From Methylocystis sp. ATCC 49242 (GTDB lineage Bacteria; Pseudomonadota; Alphaproteobacteria; Rhizobiales; Beijerinckiaceae): 64,000 nucleotides of DNA. The stretch covers positions 1,120,256 through 1,184,255 of the forward strand of contig NZ_KE124774.1 of assembly GCF_000188155.2 (NCBI RefSeq). Reading direction: 5' to 3'. A program made the position numbers and the translations under genes. Below, piece after piece: positions 53,809 through 63,661 of the stretch; the first letter of the stretch is position 1; each line of letters starts with the position of its first letter. Under the pieces are notes generated by a model. It saw nothing but the letters and a program-made list of their open reading frames with translations. It ran no database searches and had not been told where the DNA came from.

Positions 53809-54417
53809 ATGAGACACGACATGCACGACATAAAAAATATTTGCGTTTATTGCGGTTCGGCTGAGGGCGACGATCCCCGCTACGCCGCCGCTGCTGAGGC
53901 TTTCGGGACCGCGCTGGGGCGCGCGGGCGTCGGACTCGTTTATGGCGGCGGCAATTGCGGCCTGATGGGCGTCGCCGCGCGCGCGACGCTCGAAGCCGGC
54001 GGCCGCGTGACCGGCGTCATCCCGGATTTCCTCGACGACCGCGAAATCGCGGCGGAGGGTCTCACTGAGCTCCTCGTCGTGGAGGACATGCACACGCGCA
54101 AACGTGTGATGTTCGAGCGCTCCGACGCTTTTGTCGCCCTGCCCGGCGGCGTCGGCACGCTGGAGGAGCTCGCCGAACAGCTCACCTGGATCCAGCTCGG
54201 CCGCCACACCAAGCCCCTCGTCATCGCCAACATCGGCGGCTTCTGGCGCCCGCTGCTGTCGCTCCTCGCGCATATGCGCAATACGGCTTTCATCCGAGAG
54301 GGATATGACGTGCATTACATGGTGGCGGAGCGCATAGAGGACGTGTTGCCGATGATCTTCGCGGCGGCGCGCCGAACGCCGGAGATAGCGGCGACGGCAG
54401 TGACCGAGAGGATGTAG
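53809..54417 (+). CDS. LOG-family Rossmann-fold phosphoribohydrolase-like protein, 202 aa
   Basis: TIGR00730/LOG family. The start ICVYCGSAEGDDPRYAAAA, GLVYGGGNCGLMGVAA and the signature ALPGGVGTLEELAEQLTWIQ (P-G-G-x-G-T-x-x-E) are clear, with MHTRKRVMFERSDAFVAL. Members release ribose-5-phosphate from nucleotides, including cytokinin precursors. The bacterial role is often unknown. It is divergent from the ABC exporter. Confidence 0.92.
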   Translation: MRHDMHDIKNICVYCGSAEGDDPRYAAAAEAFGTALGRAGVGLVYGGGNCGLMGVAARATLEAGGRVTGVIPDFLDDREIAAEGLTELLVVEDMHTRKRVMFERSDAFVALPGGVGTLEELAEQLTWIQLGRHTKPLVIANIGGFWRPLLSLLAHMRNTAFIREGYDVHYMVAERIEDVLPMIFAAARRTPEIAATAVTERM

Positions 54418-54430
54418 GCTGTCGTCGGGC

Positions 54431-54456
54431 CCCTGCCCCGCCAACGCGGGACAGGG
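54431..54456. terminator. Possible terminator between converging genes
   Basis: CCCTGCCCCGC and GCGGGACAGGG form a stem with one C-A mismatch between the LOG and cimA stops. Only TTT follows on the plus strand after a few bases, so this is a weak call. Confidence 0.35.
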
Positions 54457-54467
54457 CGGGGCTTTCG

Positions 54468-56114
54468 CTAGATCGTCCCCCAGAGCGGATCGTGCTTTGA
54501 CGCAGTATATTTGTGCTCGTCGGGCCGTGCGCCCGACATCATCAGCTTATAATTGATCGCGTCGACCAGCGCCTCGAAAGACGCGTCGATGACATTCGCC
54601 GATACGCCGACGGTGGACCAGCGATTGCCCTCGTCATCCGCACATTCCACCAGCACGCGCGTCACGGCGTCCGTGCCTCCCTGAAAGACGCGCACGCGAT
54701 AATCGACGAGCCGCACGTCGTCGATGAAGCGCTGATAGGCGCCGAGGTCCTTGCGCAATGCGAGGTCGAGCGCATTGACGGGACCATTGCCCTCGGCCGC
54801 CGAGATGCGCGTCTCCCCATGCACATTGATCTTGACGATCGCCTCGGCGCCCCTGTCCTCGAAGCCGTTGCGCGCGAAACGGCGATCCACCGCGACGCTG
54901 TAGCGCTCGATGTCGAAATAATGCGGCGCCTCGCCCATCACGCGCTTGGCGAGCAGGAAGAATGAAGCATCGGCGCCTTCATAGGCGTAGCCCTGAGCCT
55001 CCTTCTCCTTTACCTCGTCGAGAAGGCGCGTCAGGCGCGGGTCGTCCTTGTCGAGCGCGACGCCGAGACGCGTCAGCTCCGAGATGATGTTGGAGCGCCC
55101 CGCCTGATCCGACACCAGCACGCGGCGCGTATTGCCGACCGTCTCCGGCGGCACATGCTCGTAGGTGCGCGGATCGGTCAGCACGGCCGAGGCGTGAATG
55201 CCGGCTTTGGTCGCGAAGGCGCTGGCGCCGACATAGGGCGCATGGCGGTTCGGCGCACGGTTCAGCAATTCGTCGAGCGCGTGGCTGATGCGGGTGAGGT
55301 GTGTCAGCTTCTCGCGCGTCACGCCGATCTCGAAGCGCGAAGCGAACTCGTCCTTCAGCAGCAGCGTCGGGATGATCGTCGTGAGATTGGCGTTGCCGCA
55401 GCGTTCGCCGAGCCCGTTGAGCGTTCCCTGAATCTGCCGTGCGCCGGCGCGCACGGCGGCGAGAGAATTTGCAACCGCCTGCCCCGTGTCGTCGTGGCAA
55501 TGCACGCCGACGCGCTCGCCCGGAATGATTTTTACGACTTCCGTAACGATGCGTTCGACCTCATGCGGCAGCGTGCCGCCATTGGTGTCGCAAAGCACAA
55601 TCCAGCGCGCGCCCGCGTCATAAGCCGCCCTGGCGCAGGCGAGCGCATATTCGGGATTGTCCTTGAAACCATCGAAAAAATGCTCGCAATCGACCGCCGC
55701 CTCCTTATTGCGCGCGACCGCCGCTCTTACGGATTGCGTAATTCCCTCGAGGTTGTCCTCTTCCGTGGAGCGTAACGCGACCTTGACCTGATAGTCCCAG
55801 CTCTTGGCGACAAAAGTTACAGCGTCGGCGGAGCTGTCCAGCAGCGCCGCGACGCCGGGGTCGTTCTCGACCGAGCGCCCCTGTCGCCGCGTCATGCCGA
55901 AGGCCGAAAAGCGGGCGCGCATCTTCGGCCGCGCCGCGAAGAACTCCGTGTCCAGCGGATTGGCGCCGGGATAGCCGCCTTCGACGTAATCGATGCCGAG
56001 CTCGTCGAGCATGGCGGCGATCTGCCGTTTGTCGTCGAGCGAGAAATCGACGCCCGTCGTCTGCGCGCCGTCGCGCAGCGTCGTGTCGTAAAGCGTCACG
56101 CGTTGCTTCGTCAT
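54468..56114 (-). CDS. cimA: (R)-citramalate synthase, 548 aa
   Basis: A TIM-barrel acyltransferase of the LeuA-like family that joins pyruvate and acetyl-CoA towards isoleucine. The start TLYDTTLRDGAQTTGVDFSL (TLRDGAQ), EGGYPGANPLDTEFF, HCHDDTGQAVANSLAAV (metal His) and NGLGERCGNANLTT are diagnostic. A C-terminal LeuA allosteric-type domain follows (about 400-545). The start at 56114 overlaps the GNAT stop by one base (TGATG). Confidence 0.93.
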   Translation of the reverse strand: MTKQRVTLYDTTLRDGAQTTGVDFSLDDKRQIAAMLDELGIDYVEGGYPGANPLDTEFFAARPKMRARFSAFGMTRRQGRSVENDPGVAALLDSSADAVTFVAKSWDYQVKVALRSTEEDNLEGITQSVRAAVARNKEAAVDCEHFFDGFKDNPEYALACARAAYDAGARWIVLCDTNGGTLPHEVERIVTEVVKIIPGERVGVHCHDDTGQAVANSLAAVRAGARQIQGTLNGLGERCGNANLTTIIPTLLLKDEFASRFEIGVTREKLTHLTRISHALDELLNRAPNRHAPYVGASAFATKAGIHASAVLTDPRTYEHVPPETVGNTRRVLVSDQAGRSNIISELTRLGVALDKDDPRLTRLLDEVKEKEAQGYAYEGADASFFLLAKRVMGEAPHYFDIERYSVAVDRRFARNGFEDRGAEAIVKINVHGETRISAAEGNGPVNALDLALRKDLGAYQRFIDDVRLVDYRVRVFQGGTDAVTRVLVECADDEGNRWSTVGVSANVIDASFEALVDAINYKLMMSGARPDEHKYTASKHDPLWGTI

Positions 56115-56623
56115 CAATGCGGTCTCCCGGCGGCCGGCGCAGCCAGTTCCTTGGTCATGGTGGTGTTGCCGAGCCATTGCCCGGCGATCGTCACCGTATT
56201 GCGTTGCTGCGCGACATAACCGCGGGCGGCGAAAAAGTCCCGTGCGGCGTCGGAGGCGTCGACCGTCAGTTTCTTCGCTCCCCGAGCGCCCGCGAGCTTT
56301 TCGATCGCTTCCGCAAGCGCCGAGCCGACGCCCTGACCCGCGAGATCGGGACGCACATAGAGCATGTCGAAAAGCCTGTTGTCCTTGAGCGACGCAAAGC
56401 CTGCGATGGCGCCGTTGACGAGCGCGATGATCGTGAGACCGCTCGCAAGACGCGCGGCGAACGCCGCTTCGTCATCCGCCGCAGACGCCCAGGCCTCGCG
56501 CTGATCGTCGTCATAATCGTCGGCGGCAAGCGTCTCTATGCTCGCGCGAAACAGCGCCGCCAGCGGCGCCGCATCGGCGGGGAGAAAGGGCCGCAAACCG
56601 GGCGTCGTCGCACTATGCGCCAT
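56114..56623 (-). CDS. GNAT-family N-acetyltransferase, 169 aa
   Basis: The acetyl-CoA-binding part is LYVRPDLAGQGVGSALAEAI (motif A with Q-G-x-G-S/A), preceded by ALVNGAIAGFASLKDNRLFD, and followed by DASDAARDFFAARGYVAQQ (motif B). The first 20 residues hold LRPFLPADAAPLAALFR. Start 56623 lies right after the stop of the 44-residue gene. The substrate is unknown. Confidence 0.9.
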   Translation of the reverse strand: MAHSATTPGLRPFLPADAAPLAALFRASIETLAADDYDDDQREAWASAADDEAAFAARLASGLTIIALVNGAIAGFASLKDNRLFDMLYVRPDLAGQGVGSALAEAIEKLAGARGAKKLTVDASDAARDFFAARGYVAQQRNTVTIAGQWLGNTTMTKELAAPAAGRPH

Positions 56624-56625
56624 TG

Positions 56626-56760
56626 TCAGACGACATCGAATGCGCGCAGCAAATGCCACGCGATAAAGGCCGCGAAGGCGAGCACGAGCAGTTTGAAAAT
56701 AAGATAGACGAGCCAATGGCGCTTGAACGGCAGCGTCTTTTTCCAGTCGTTATTGGACAT
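56626..56760 (-). CDS. Small membrane protein, 44 aa
   Basis: From ATG 56760 the product is MSNNDWKKTLPFKRHWLVYL followed by IFKLLVLAFAAFIAWHLLRA and FDVV: a basic, aromatic N-terminus and one membrane helix. Its stop is two bases from the GNAT start, and it lies 46 bases after cysS, so it belongs to the cysS-GNAT-cimA transcription unit. No family is known to me. The tight packing and protein-like composition support it. Confidence 0.6.
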   Translation of the reverse strand: MSNNDWKKTLPFKRHWLVYLIFKLLVLAFAAFIAWHLLRAFDVV

Positions 56761-56806
56761 GTCTACGCTCCATTGGTTCGTTTGCAGAATAGATGGAAGG
56801 AAACTT

Positions 56807-58174
56807 TCACCGCTTCACCTCCCATGTCGTCGTGCCGTCCTTGTTGTCCTTGAGCGCAATGCCCATGGCGGCGAGTTCGTCGCGGATGCGATCGGACTCG
56901 GCCCAGTTTTTTGCCGCGCGGGCGGCGAGGCGGGCATTTATAAGAGCGCCAATGGCGGCGGCATCCACCCCCCGTCGCGTCTCGCGTTCGATCCATTGCA
57001 CATAGCTTCGAGCGTCAATGCCGACGAGCATCAATGCGTCATCAAGCAGGCGGGGGTCGAACACACTATGAAGGAAACTCATGGCGAGAGGGGTGTTGAG
57101 GTCATCCTTCAGAGCACCGACGAATTGACCAAAGAAGTCACTACTATCGCCAGTAGTCTCGCCAGCCTCAATAAACTCCGCCCATCGCCGCAAACTCGTC
57201 TCCGCCTCCTCCAGCGCCTTCACCGTCCAGTCGATCGGCTGCCGATAATGCGTGCGCAGCATCGCGAGGCGCAGCACTTCGCCCGGCCATTTCCTCCCGC
57301 CGAATTTCTCCGTGTGCAGCAACTCGTGGATCGTCACGAAATTCCCCAGGCTCTTGGACATTTTCTCGCCCTCGACCTGCAGGAATCCGTTATGCATCCA
57401 GTAATTCGCCATCACGTCGTGATCGAAGGCGCAGCGTGATTGCGCGATCTCGTTTTCATGATGTGGAAAGACGAGATCGATGCCGCCGCCGTGGATGTCG
57501 AATGTTTCGCCGAGATGCTTCCACGACATTGCGGAGCATTCGATATGCCAGCCCGGACGGCCCCTGCCCCACGGGCTGTCCCAGCCCGGCTCGTTCTCCT
57601 TCGATGGCTTCCACAGCACGAAATCCATGTCGCCGCGCTTGTAGGGCGCGACGTCGACGCGCGCGCCGGCGAGCATTTCGTCGAGCGAACGGCGCGACAG
57701 CCGGCCGTAATCCTTCATCGACGGCACGTCGAATAGCACATGGCCGTCGGCCGCATAGGCGTGGCGAGACGCGATCAGCCTCTCGATGATCGAAATCATC
57801 TCGGCAATGTGCTCGGTCGCGCGCGGCTGCACCGTGGGCTCGAGGCAGCCGAGCGCGCGAACGTCCTCCTGAAAGACCCTGTTGGTCTCCTCGGTCAGCT
57901 CCCGAATGGAAATCCCACGCTCGGCGGCGCGCGCGTTGATCTTGTCGTCGACGTCGGTGATGTTGCGGACATAGGTGACGTGATCGGCGCCGTAGTGATG
58001 GCGCAGCAGCCGGTAAAGCACGTCGAAGACGATCAGCGGACGCGCATTTCCGATATGCGCATAGTCATAGACCGTCGGCCCGCAGACATACATGCGCACG
58101 TTGGACGCGTCGAGCGGGCGAAACTCCTGCTTCTCGCGTGCGAGCGTGTTGTAGATCCTGAGCGTCTGCGACAT
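56807..58174 (-). CDS. cysS: Cysteinyl-tRNA synthetase, 455 aa
   Basis: Class I synthetase. The HIGH-type motif is [16 protein letters not shown], with the Zn Cys in [30 protein letters not shown] is diagnostic, and [11 protein letters not shown] is the second class I motif. The C-terminal anticodon-binding helices include [20 protein letters not shown]. The start at 58174 ([10 protein letters not shown]) has GGGGA upstream. Confidence 0.97.
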   Translation of the reverse strand: MSQTLRIYNTLAREKQEFRPLDASNVRMYVCGPTVYDYAHIGNARPLIVFDVLYRLLRHHYGADHVTYVRNITDVDDKINARAAERGISIRELTEETNRVFQEDVRALGCLEPTVQPRATEHIAEMISIIERLIASRHAYAADGHVLFDVPSMKDYGRLSRRSLDEMLAGARVDVAPYKRGDMDFVLWKPSKENEPGWDSPWGRGRPGWHIECSAMSWKHLGETFDIHGGGIDLVFPHHENEIAQSRCAFDHDVMANYWMHNGFLQVEGEKMSKSLGNFVTIHELLHTEKFGGRKWPGEVLRLAMLRTHYRQPIDWTVKALEEAETSLRRWAEFIEAGETTGDSSDFFGQFVGALKDDLNTPLAMSFLHSVFDPRLLDDALMLVGIDARSYVQWIERETRRGVDAAAIGALINARLAARAAKNWAESDRIRDELAAMGIALKDNKDGTTTWEVKR

Positions 58175-58457
58175 GCAATTCCCCAATAGGCCAATGCCGG
58201 CCGGGGCGTCGTTTCATGTCGTTTGATGAGACGTGACGGCTCCGGCCAGCGGTGGGCGCTAGCTGATAATAATCCGGCCACAAATTCGGAAACGGAGCGT
58301 CATGGCGCGACCATGCGCCCGGAGCGCATCCGCGTCAAGCGCGACCCGCCGCCGCATTAAGGCGAGATCGTGGCGACTTAACGCATATTTTACCGCGTCC
58401 CGCTACCTCTGGAGGCCGTCCGCGCCCTTGTTTTCGCGGCTTAAAGTAGGCCCCCCC

Positions 58458-58793
58458 ATGTTCATGCCGTCAAAATTCGAAGGTTCGGTCTGGCCGCGTC
58501 TGCTCGCGCCCCTGCTCGCCGGCCTGCTGGTCAGCGCAGCCTATCAATCCGGCGCCCAGGCGGAGACCGCGGCGACCTATGTGATTTCGGATCAGGACGG
58601 CTATGGCGTGCTGGAGTGTCTCACGCAGCAGTCCGAATGCGGCAAGATCGTCGCCGACGCCTGGTGCGAGTCCCACGGCCACGGCCCCGCGCGCGCCTAT
58701 GGCCGCGCCGAGGACGTCACCGCCGCCATTCATTCGGATACGGCCCGCACGCCGGCTCAGGCCGGCGCGGCGGTCGTCTCCTGCACGGACTGA
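58458..58793 (+). CDS. Exported hypothetical protein, Cys-containing, 111 aa
   Basis: The signal peptide covers about 1-36 (LLAPLLAGLLVSAAYQSGAQ, cut before ETAAT). The mature part contains YVISDQDGYGVLECL, QQSECGKIVADAWCESHGHG, and ends AAVVSCTD, with four cysteines. A C-G-K-I-V-A-D-x-W-C motif occurs in many Hyphomicrobiales exported proteins of unknown role. The upstream frame from 58302 lacks support. Confidence 0.75.
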   Translation: MFMPSKFEGSVWPRLLAPLLAGLLVSAAYQSGAQAETAATYVISDQDGYGVLECLTQQSECGKIVADAWCESHGHGPARAYGRAEDVTAAIHSDTARTPAQAGAAVVSCTD

Positions 58794-58801
58794 TCAGCCC
58801 C

Positions 58802-59323
58802 TCACCTCACGAAGTCGGCGCATTTCGGAACCTCGGTCTGGCCGCCCCACGGCTGGATCGCGATGGTGGACGTGGAGTTTTCGGGCGAGCCTTCTACCAG
58901 CTTGTCCGAATAGACCATGTAAACAAGGACGTTGCGCTTCACGTCGCAGCCGCGCGCAATCTGCATGCGCTTGAACAGCAACGACCGGCGCTCGCTGAAG
59001 ACCAAATCTCCCTGACCAAACTTTTCCTTGAACTTGATCGGCGCATACTGGCTGCAGGAGAGCGAGACTTCCGAGGTCTGCTCGGCGACCCCGAACATGC
59101 CCGCGACGCCGCCCTTTTCATGCGCCGTGTAATAGCAGGCCACGCCCTCGACGAGGGGGTCGTCGACGCCATAGGTGGCGAGTTTGTCGTTGGGGGTCAG
59201 GAGCTTGAAATCGGTCGACTTGCGAAAGATGAGGTCCGGCCCGTTTTGCGCGTCGGCATGGGTTGCGCTTGCCAGCGCGGCGACGGCGATCGAAAAAATT
59301 GCAGCGAAACCGGAACGTTTCAT
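58802..59323 (-). CDS. creA: CreA-family exported protein, 173 aa
   Basis: After a signal peptide (AAIFSIAVAALASATHADA) comes the CreA pattern: LATYGVDDPLVEGVACYYTA, EVSLSCSQYAPIKFKEKFGQ, VFSERRSLLFKRMQIARGCD and KRNVLVYMVYSDKLVEGSPE. CreA is widespread in Proteobacteria and of unknown function. The name comes from its place in the E. coli creABCD locus. Here it is alone and divergent from the DUF2865-type gene. Confidence 0.93.
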   Translation of the reverse strand: MKRSGFAAIFSIAVAALASATHADAQNGPDLIFRKSTDFKLLTPNDKLATYGVDDPLVEGVACYYTAHEKGGVAGMFGVAEQTSEVSLSCSQYAPIKFKEKFGQGDLVFSERRSLLFKRMQIARGCDVKRNVLVYMVYSDKLVEGSPENSTSTIAIQPWGGQTEVPKCADFVR

Positions 59324-59643
59324 AGGTTAATCCTCCAAGTCGACGCCGCGGATATGGGCGAGTTCGAGCGGCAAGGGAAGAGCCCGAACCTTCGGGGAGA
59401 CAAAAAAATTGTTGCGCCGCCGCAGGAACACGGGTGACGAAACCTGTCGCGAGCCTCGCCTTTTTGCGGACATGATGCGCGTGACAATCATGGCCGCTAT
59501 CATGCGAGGCGCGATTAGGCGAGTATGAACAAAAGCGTAGCGATTTGGCGATTCGCGCGGCGGGTGGGCGCGTCACCCGGACGGCCCTGTCCTGCGAGGT
59601 CCGGCCCCAACCGGTCGCCATCCCTCAGAAGCCAGAGAAATTC
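59324..59643. other. Intergenic region between creA and the DUF2865-type gene
   Basis: It must contain both divergent promoters. No repeats, hairpin or RNA gene was recognised. Confidence 0.45.
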
Positions 59644-60780
59644 ATGAGGCCAAACTTGGGGCCGAGGTTTTCCCACGGGTTTTCAGTCGTCGCATGGCTT
59701 GCGACCATGCTGGCGGCCGCCGGAACGCCGACAGGCGGCGCGCGCGCCGAGAGCGCCTATTGCGCCGATCTGCGGACGCAGATCGCACGGGCGACCGCGG
59801 ACGGCGCCGCCGCCCGCTACCGCGCCGCCGCCGCGAAGCAGCGCGCGGAATACGGCCGGCTCGCCGCGCGCGGGCGCGCCATGGGCTGCGACCGCGAACA
59901 ATTCCTGTTCTTCGGCGATCCGCCGCCGCCGCAATGCGCTGGCCTCAACGCCCGACTCAGCGCCCTGCGCGGCAGCATCGCCGCCTATGAGCAGGGCGCG
60001 GCCGACGACAGCCAACGCCAGGCGCTGGCTGCGCGCTACGAGGCCGAGTGCCGCAATCCCCGTGTCATGCCCGCGCGCGTGCCGCAGCCGCGCAATTTCT
60101 TCGAAGAGCTGTTCGGCGTCGCGCCGCCCAATGACGCCAGCGGCCTGCGCGAAGTTCCCGTCGGCCCCGTCGAGCCCGAGCCGCGCGACCCCTATGACGA
60201 AAGCGATCAGAGCGACGAGCGGCCGCGCGGCGGCTCGCAGGCGCTTTGCGTTCGCAGTTGCGACGGCGGCTTCTTTCCGCTGAATTATACGGCCAAAAAC
60301 TCTAATCTCGACGATTTGAACGCGCTCTGCAAAGCGCTTTGCCCGAATGCGGAGGCGAAGCTCTACACCCGCGCGCCATGGAGAGACCTCAACGAGGCCG
60401 TCTCCATAGAGGGCGAGCCCTATTCCGATCACCCCAACGCGCTGAAATTCCAGAAGACTTATGACGCCTCCTGCGGCTGCAAGCCCCCGGGGCAGAGCTG
60501 GGCGGAGGCGCTCGCCGAGGCCGAGCGGATCATCGCCGAGCGAAACAGCAAGGACCAGATGGTCACCGCCGAGCAAGCGGAGCAGATGTCGCGGCCGCTC
60601 ACATCCGCCGACCCGCGCGCGAAAAAAACCAGGGCGCAGCCGCCGGGGGGCGCGCAAGGGAACGAGGCCTTGCGGGGAACCGCCCCCGCTACCGACGACG
60701 CCTCTGGCGAGGTCTACCGCGAAGTCGTGGGGCCGGACGGCGTCAAACGCCGCGTGCGGGTAGTAGCGCCAATGTTGTAA
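59644..60780 (+). CDS. DUF2865-type exported protein, 378 aa
   Basis: The signal peptide is near 12-36 (FSVVAWLATMLAAAG then TPTGGARA). A Cys- and Ala-rich helical part follows with CDREQFLFFGDPPPPQCAGL. The conserved core has QALCVRSCDGGFFPLNYTAK, DLNALCKALCPNAEAKLYTR and DASCGCKPPGQSWAEALAEA. The C-terminus is variable. Many Hyphomicrobiales have it and its function is unknown. The start is ATG 59644. Confidence 0.88.
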   Translation: MRPNLGPRFSHGFSVVAWLATMLAAAGTPTGGARAESAYCADLRTQIARATADGAAARYRAAAAKQRAEYGRLAARGRAMGCDREQFLFFGDPPPPQCAGLNARLSALRGSIAAYEQGAADDSQRQALAARYEAECRNPRVMPARVPQPRNFFEELFGVAPPNDASGLREVPVGPVEPEPRDPYDESDQSDERPRGGSQALCVRSCDGGFFPLNYTAKNSNLDDLNALCKALCPNAEAKLYTRAPWRDLNEAVSIEGEPYSDHPNALKFQKTYDASCGCKPPGQSWAEALAEAERIIAERNSKDQMVTAEQAEQMSRPLTSADPRAKKTRAQPPGGAQGNEALRGTAPATDDASGEVYREVVGPDGVKRRVRVVAPML

Positions 60781-60826
60781 GCGCGTCGGCTACAGCCGAT
60801 CCGGCGAACGCCGCTGCTTGCGCCGA

Positions 60827-63343
60827 TTAACCCAAATGCGACTTCACCGTCTCGATCAACTGCTTGATCGAGAATGGCTTGGGCAGGAAGCCGAAGTCGC
60901 CCTCCGGCAGGTTTTTGGCGAAAGCCTCTTCCGCATAGCCGGAGACGAAGATCACCTTGGCGTCGACGCCACGCTTGCGCAGCTCGGCGAACATTGCGGG
61001 GCCGTCCATCTCCGGCATGACCACGTCTGAGACGATAAGGTCGATCTTGCCGCCGACCTCCTCCACCAGTTCCAGCGCCTCGAGGCCGGTCGCAGCCTCC
61101 AGCACCGTGAAGCCGCGCGATTTGAGGGCGCGCGCTCCGATCGCGCGCACGGCGTCTTCGTCCTCGACGAGGAGCACGACGCCCTGCCCCGTGTAATCTG
61201 CGGCGGCCTTCGGCGCGTCCGCCTTCTGGGACTGCTCCTTTTCCTCCGGCACATGGCGCGGCAGGAAGATGCGGAAGATCGTCCCGCGCCCGACTTCGCT
61301 GTCGACGAAGATGAAACCGCCGGACTGCTTGATGATGCCGAACACGGTCGATAGCCCGAGGCCAGTGCCCTTTCCGACCTCCTTGGTGGTGAAGAAGGGC
61401 TCGAAGATCTTTTCCTTCACCTCCGGAGGGATGCCGCTTCCGCTGTCCTCGACCTCGATCAGCACATAATCGGCCGACGGCAGCTCCGGCTCGTTGAAGC
61501 CGGCGCAATCCGCCTTGGGGGCGTTCCGGGTGCGAATCTGCACGCGCCCGCCCGTCTCCGGCATGGCGTCGCGGGCGTTGACGACGAGATTGATGATGAC
61601 CTGCTCGAATTGCGTGATGTCCGCCTTCACGAACCACAAGTCGCGGCCGTGGCGCAGGTCGAGTTCGTTCTTCTCGCCGACGACGCGGCGCAGGAGGATT
61701 TGCAGCTCCGAAAGCGCGTCGCTCAGCTGCAGCACCTGCGGACGGAGGGTCTGGCGGCGCGAGAAGGCCAGCAATTGCCGCGTCAGCCCGGCGGCGCGAT
61801 TGGCCGTCTCCTTGATCTGGCGAATGTCCCGGAAGGCCGGATCGGTCGGACGATGGCTGGAGAGCAGCAGGTCGGAATAGCCGATGATCGCCGTCAGCAT
61901 GTTGTTGAAATCATGCGCGATGCCGCCCGCGAGCTGGCCCACGGCGTTCATCTTCTGCGACTGCGCGAATTCCTCCTGCAGCTTGCGCTGTTCGCTCGTA
62001 TCGAGGGCGTAGATCATCGCGCCCTTCTTGCCGGCGTCTTCGGCCGGCGAGACGAAAAAGCGCGCCGAGCGCGGCGCGGCGCCGTCGTCGAAGGCGACAT
62101 TCACCGGGCGAATGTCGCTCTTGCCCTCCACCGCGTCCTGTATGGCGCTGCGCAGAGAGGCGCTGTCGCGTTCGTTCAGATCGGCGAGCACCGCCCATGG
62201 CGCGCTGTCGCTCCCTTGCCCGCCTTTCAGCGCCTGCGGAAGCAGCCGGGCAAAGGCGGCGTTGGAGCCGAGCAGGCGCCCCTCGGCGTCGAGCGTGGCG
62301 ATGGCCATCGGCGTCGAGTTGAAGAAACGGGCGAAGCGCACTTCGGCGGCGCGCAAATTGTCCTCGGGCTGCTCGCCGGCGGCGCGGTTGAGCACCAGCG
62401 TGCGCGAGGCGCCGGCGGCGCCGTCCTGCCCGAAGGCCACCTGATGCAGCAGCCGCACCGGCAGAGAGCGCCCGTTACGGCAACGCAGATCGAGGTCGAT
62501 CTGCTCCGTCTTCACCTCGCCGGGCGATCCAGCCACCGCGGCCAGCAGCGCCGCGCCGTTGTTGGCGATGACAGTCGACAGCGTCGCGCCGCCCGAGCCG
62601 ACCTGCGTCAGATCGTAACCGAGCCAGCCGGCGAGCGTCTTGTTCATATAGGAGATTTCGCCGTCCGGCCCGACGGAGAAGAAACCTGCCGGCGCGTGAT
62701 CGAGGAAGTCGATCGCGTGCTGGAGCTCCTGAAAGACATTCTCCTGCCGCTGGCGATCGGCGGTCACGTCGGCGACGGCCCAAAGCGCGGCGCGCGGCCC
62801 GGCTTGCGGCAGCGGACGCACGCGGATGCGGTACCACCCGAAGGGGCCGAGGCCGGTGAGCGGCGGCGAAAGGCGCAAATCCTCGACATGCGCCGTCCCC
62901 GCGCGGGCTGCCTGGGCGAGGCGATAAATCGCTTCCGAGACTTCCGGCGGGCCGGAGAACAGTCGCTCGACCGCTTGCAGTCCCGCGGCGTCTCGCGCGC
63001 CGCAGAGCGCCATATAGGCTTCGTTGGCGTAGACGATCTGCAAATCGCCCTTGGTGACGAGCAGGCCCTCGCCCGATGTGTCGGCGATGAGTTTGGTGAC
63101 GTCGTTGCGGGCGACGCGGGTGGAGAACTGGATGAGGCCGACGGCGTAGGCGAAAAGAAAAAATATTCCGGCCACGCCGAAAAGCGCCAGCGCGAGCATC
63201 ATGAAACGCGGCGCCAGAGACGCCGGCGCCAGAAAATATACGCCGAGCACCGCGACGATCGCGACGGCCAAAGCCATCACGAGGCCTGCGTTTCCGGGCC
63301 GCTCGTTTCGGTCAAATGCAGACGGCGCCGCCCGCTCGGTCAT
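60827..63343 (-). CDS. cckA: Cell-cycle hybrid histidine kinase CckA, 838 aa
   Basis: CckA phosphorylates ChpT, which passes phosphate to the master regulator CtrA. Two membrane helices lie at about 18-72. Two to three PAS-like regions follow (near 85-200, 225-330 and 350-460). The kinase His is at about 477 in [20 protein letters not shown]. The ATP-binding domain contains [12 protein letters not shown], and the receiver is near the C-terminus ([17 protein letters not shown], phospho-Asp in [13 protein letters not shown]). All phosphorelay residues are present. I use the start at 63343. A perfect CtrA-type box lies in the upstream region. Confidence 0.95.
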   Translation of the reverse strand: MTERAAPSAFDRNERPGNAGLVMALAVAIVAVLGVYFLAPASLAPRFMMLALALFGVAGIFFLFAYAVGLIQFSTRVARNDVTKLIADTSGEGLLVTKGDLQIVYANEAYMALCGARDAAGLQAVERLFSGPPEVSEAIYRLAQAARAGTAHVEDLRLSPPLTGLGPFGWYRIRVRPLPQAGPRAALWAVADVTADRQRQENVFQELQHAIDFLDHAPAGFFSVGPDGEISYMNKTLAGWLGYDLTQVGSGGATLSTVIANNGAALLAAVAGSPGEVKTEQIDLDLRCRNGRSLPVRLLHQVAFGQDGAAGASRTLVLNRAAGEQPEDNLRAAEVRFARFFNSTPMAIATLDAEGRLLGSNAAFARLLPQALKGGQGSDSAPWAVLADLNERDSASLRSAIQDAVEGKSDIRPVNVAFDDGAAPRSARFFVSPAEDAGKKGAMIYALDTSEQRKLQEEFAQSQKMNAVGQLAGGIAHDFNNMLTAIIGYSDLLLSSHRPTDPAFRDIRQIKETANRAAGLTRQLLAFSRRQTLRPQVLQLSDALSELQILLRRVVGEKNELDLRHGRDLWFVKADITQFEQVIINLVVNARDAMPETGGRVQIRTRNAPKADCAGFNEPELPSADYVLIEVEDSGSGIPPEVKEKIFEPFFTTKEVGKGTGLGLSTVFGIIKQSGGFIFVDSEVGRGTIFRIFLPRHVPEEKEQSQKADAPKAAADYTGQGVVLLVEDEDAVRAIGARALKSRGFTVLEAATGLEALELVEEVGGKIDLIVSDVVMPEMDGPAMFAELRKRGVDAKVIFVSGYAEEAFAKNLPEGDFGFLPKPFSIKQLIETVKSHLG

Positions 63344-63570
63344 CACTATAGGCCCCGCGTGTAGAGCCCGAACGCCGCTTCCGCGAGGTCGCCGCGGGCG
63401 ATTCGGTCTCGCCCACAGAATAATGCTTAACGAAAAAGAGTCGAAACGCCGTCCAGTTTTCCCCAAGCCTTTAGATCGCGCGCTTCGGCAGATTCGCTCG
63501 AAACATCGGCGATCGGGGGAGCAATGGCGAGGACGTCGGGGTAAAACGCCCCTGACTTCATCGACATTTG

Positions 63571-63586
63571 TTAACCATTCGTTAAC
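63571..63586. promoter_or_regulatory. Perfect CtrA-type box between cckA and the FliO-like gene
   Basis: TTAA at 63571-63574, seven bases, TTAA at 63582-63585, then C. It also contains GTTAACCAT, the strong half-site form. It is about 45-60 bases from the FliO-like gene's possible start at 63632 and about 230 from cckA. Three GANTC words (63400, 63438, 63491) lie in the same region. Confidence 0.65.
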
Positions 63587-63661
63587 CTTTCGGCGCCGCT
63601 TGCCAGAAAAGATGCTAAATTGGCGAGGTTCATGCGCGTTCGAACGAGAGACTTGCTGTTC

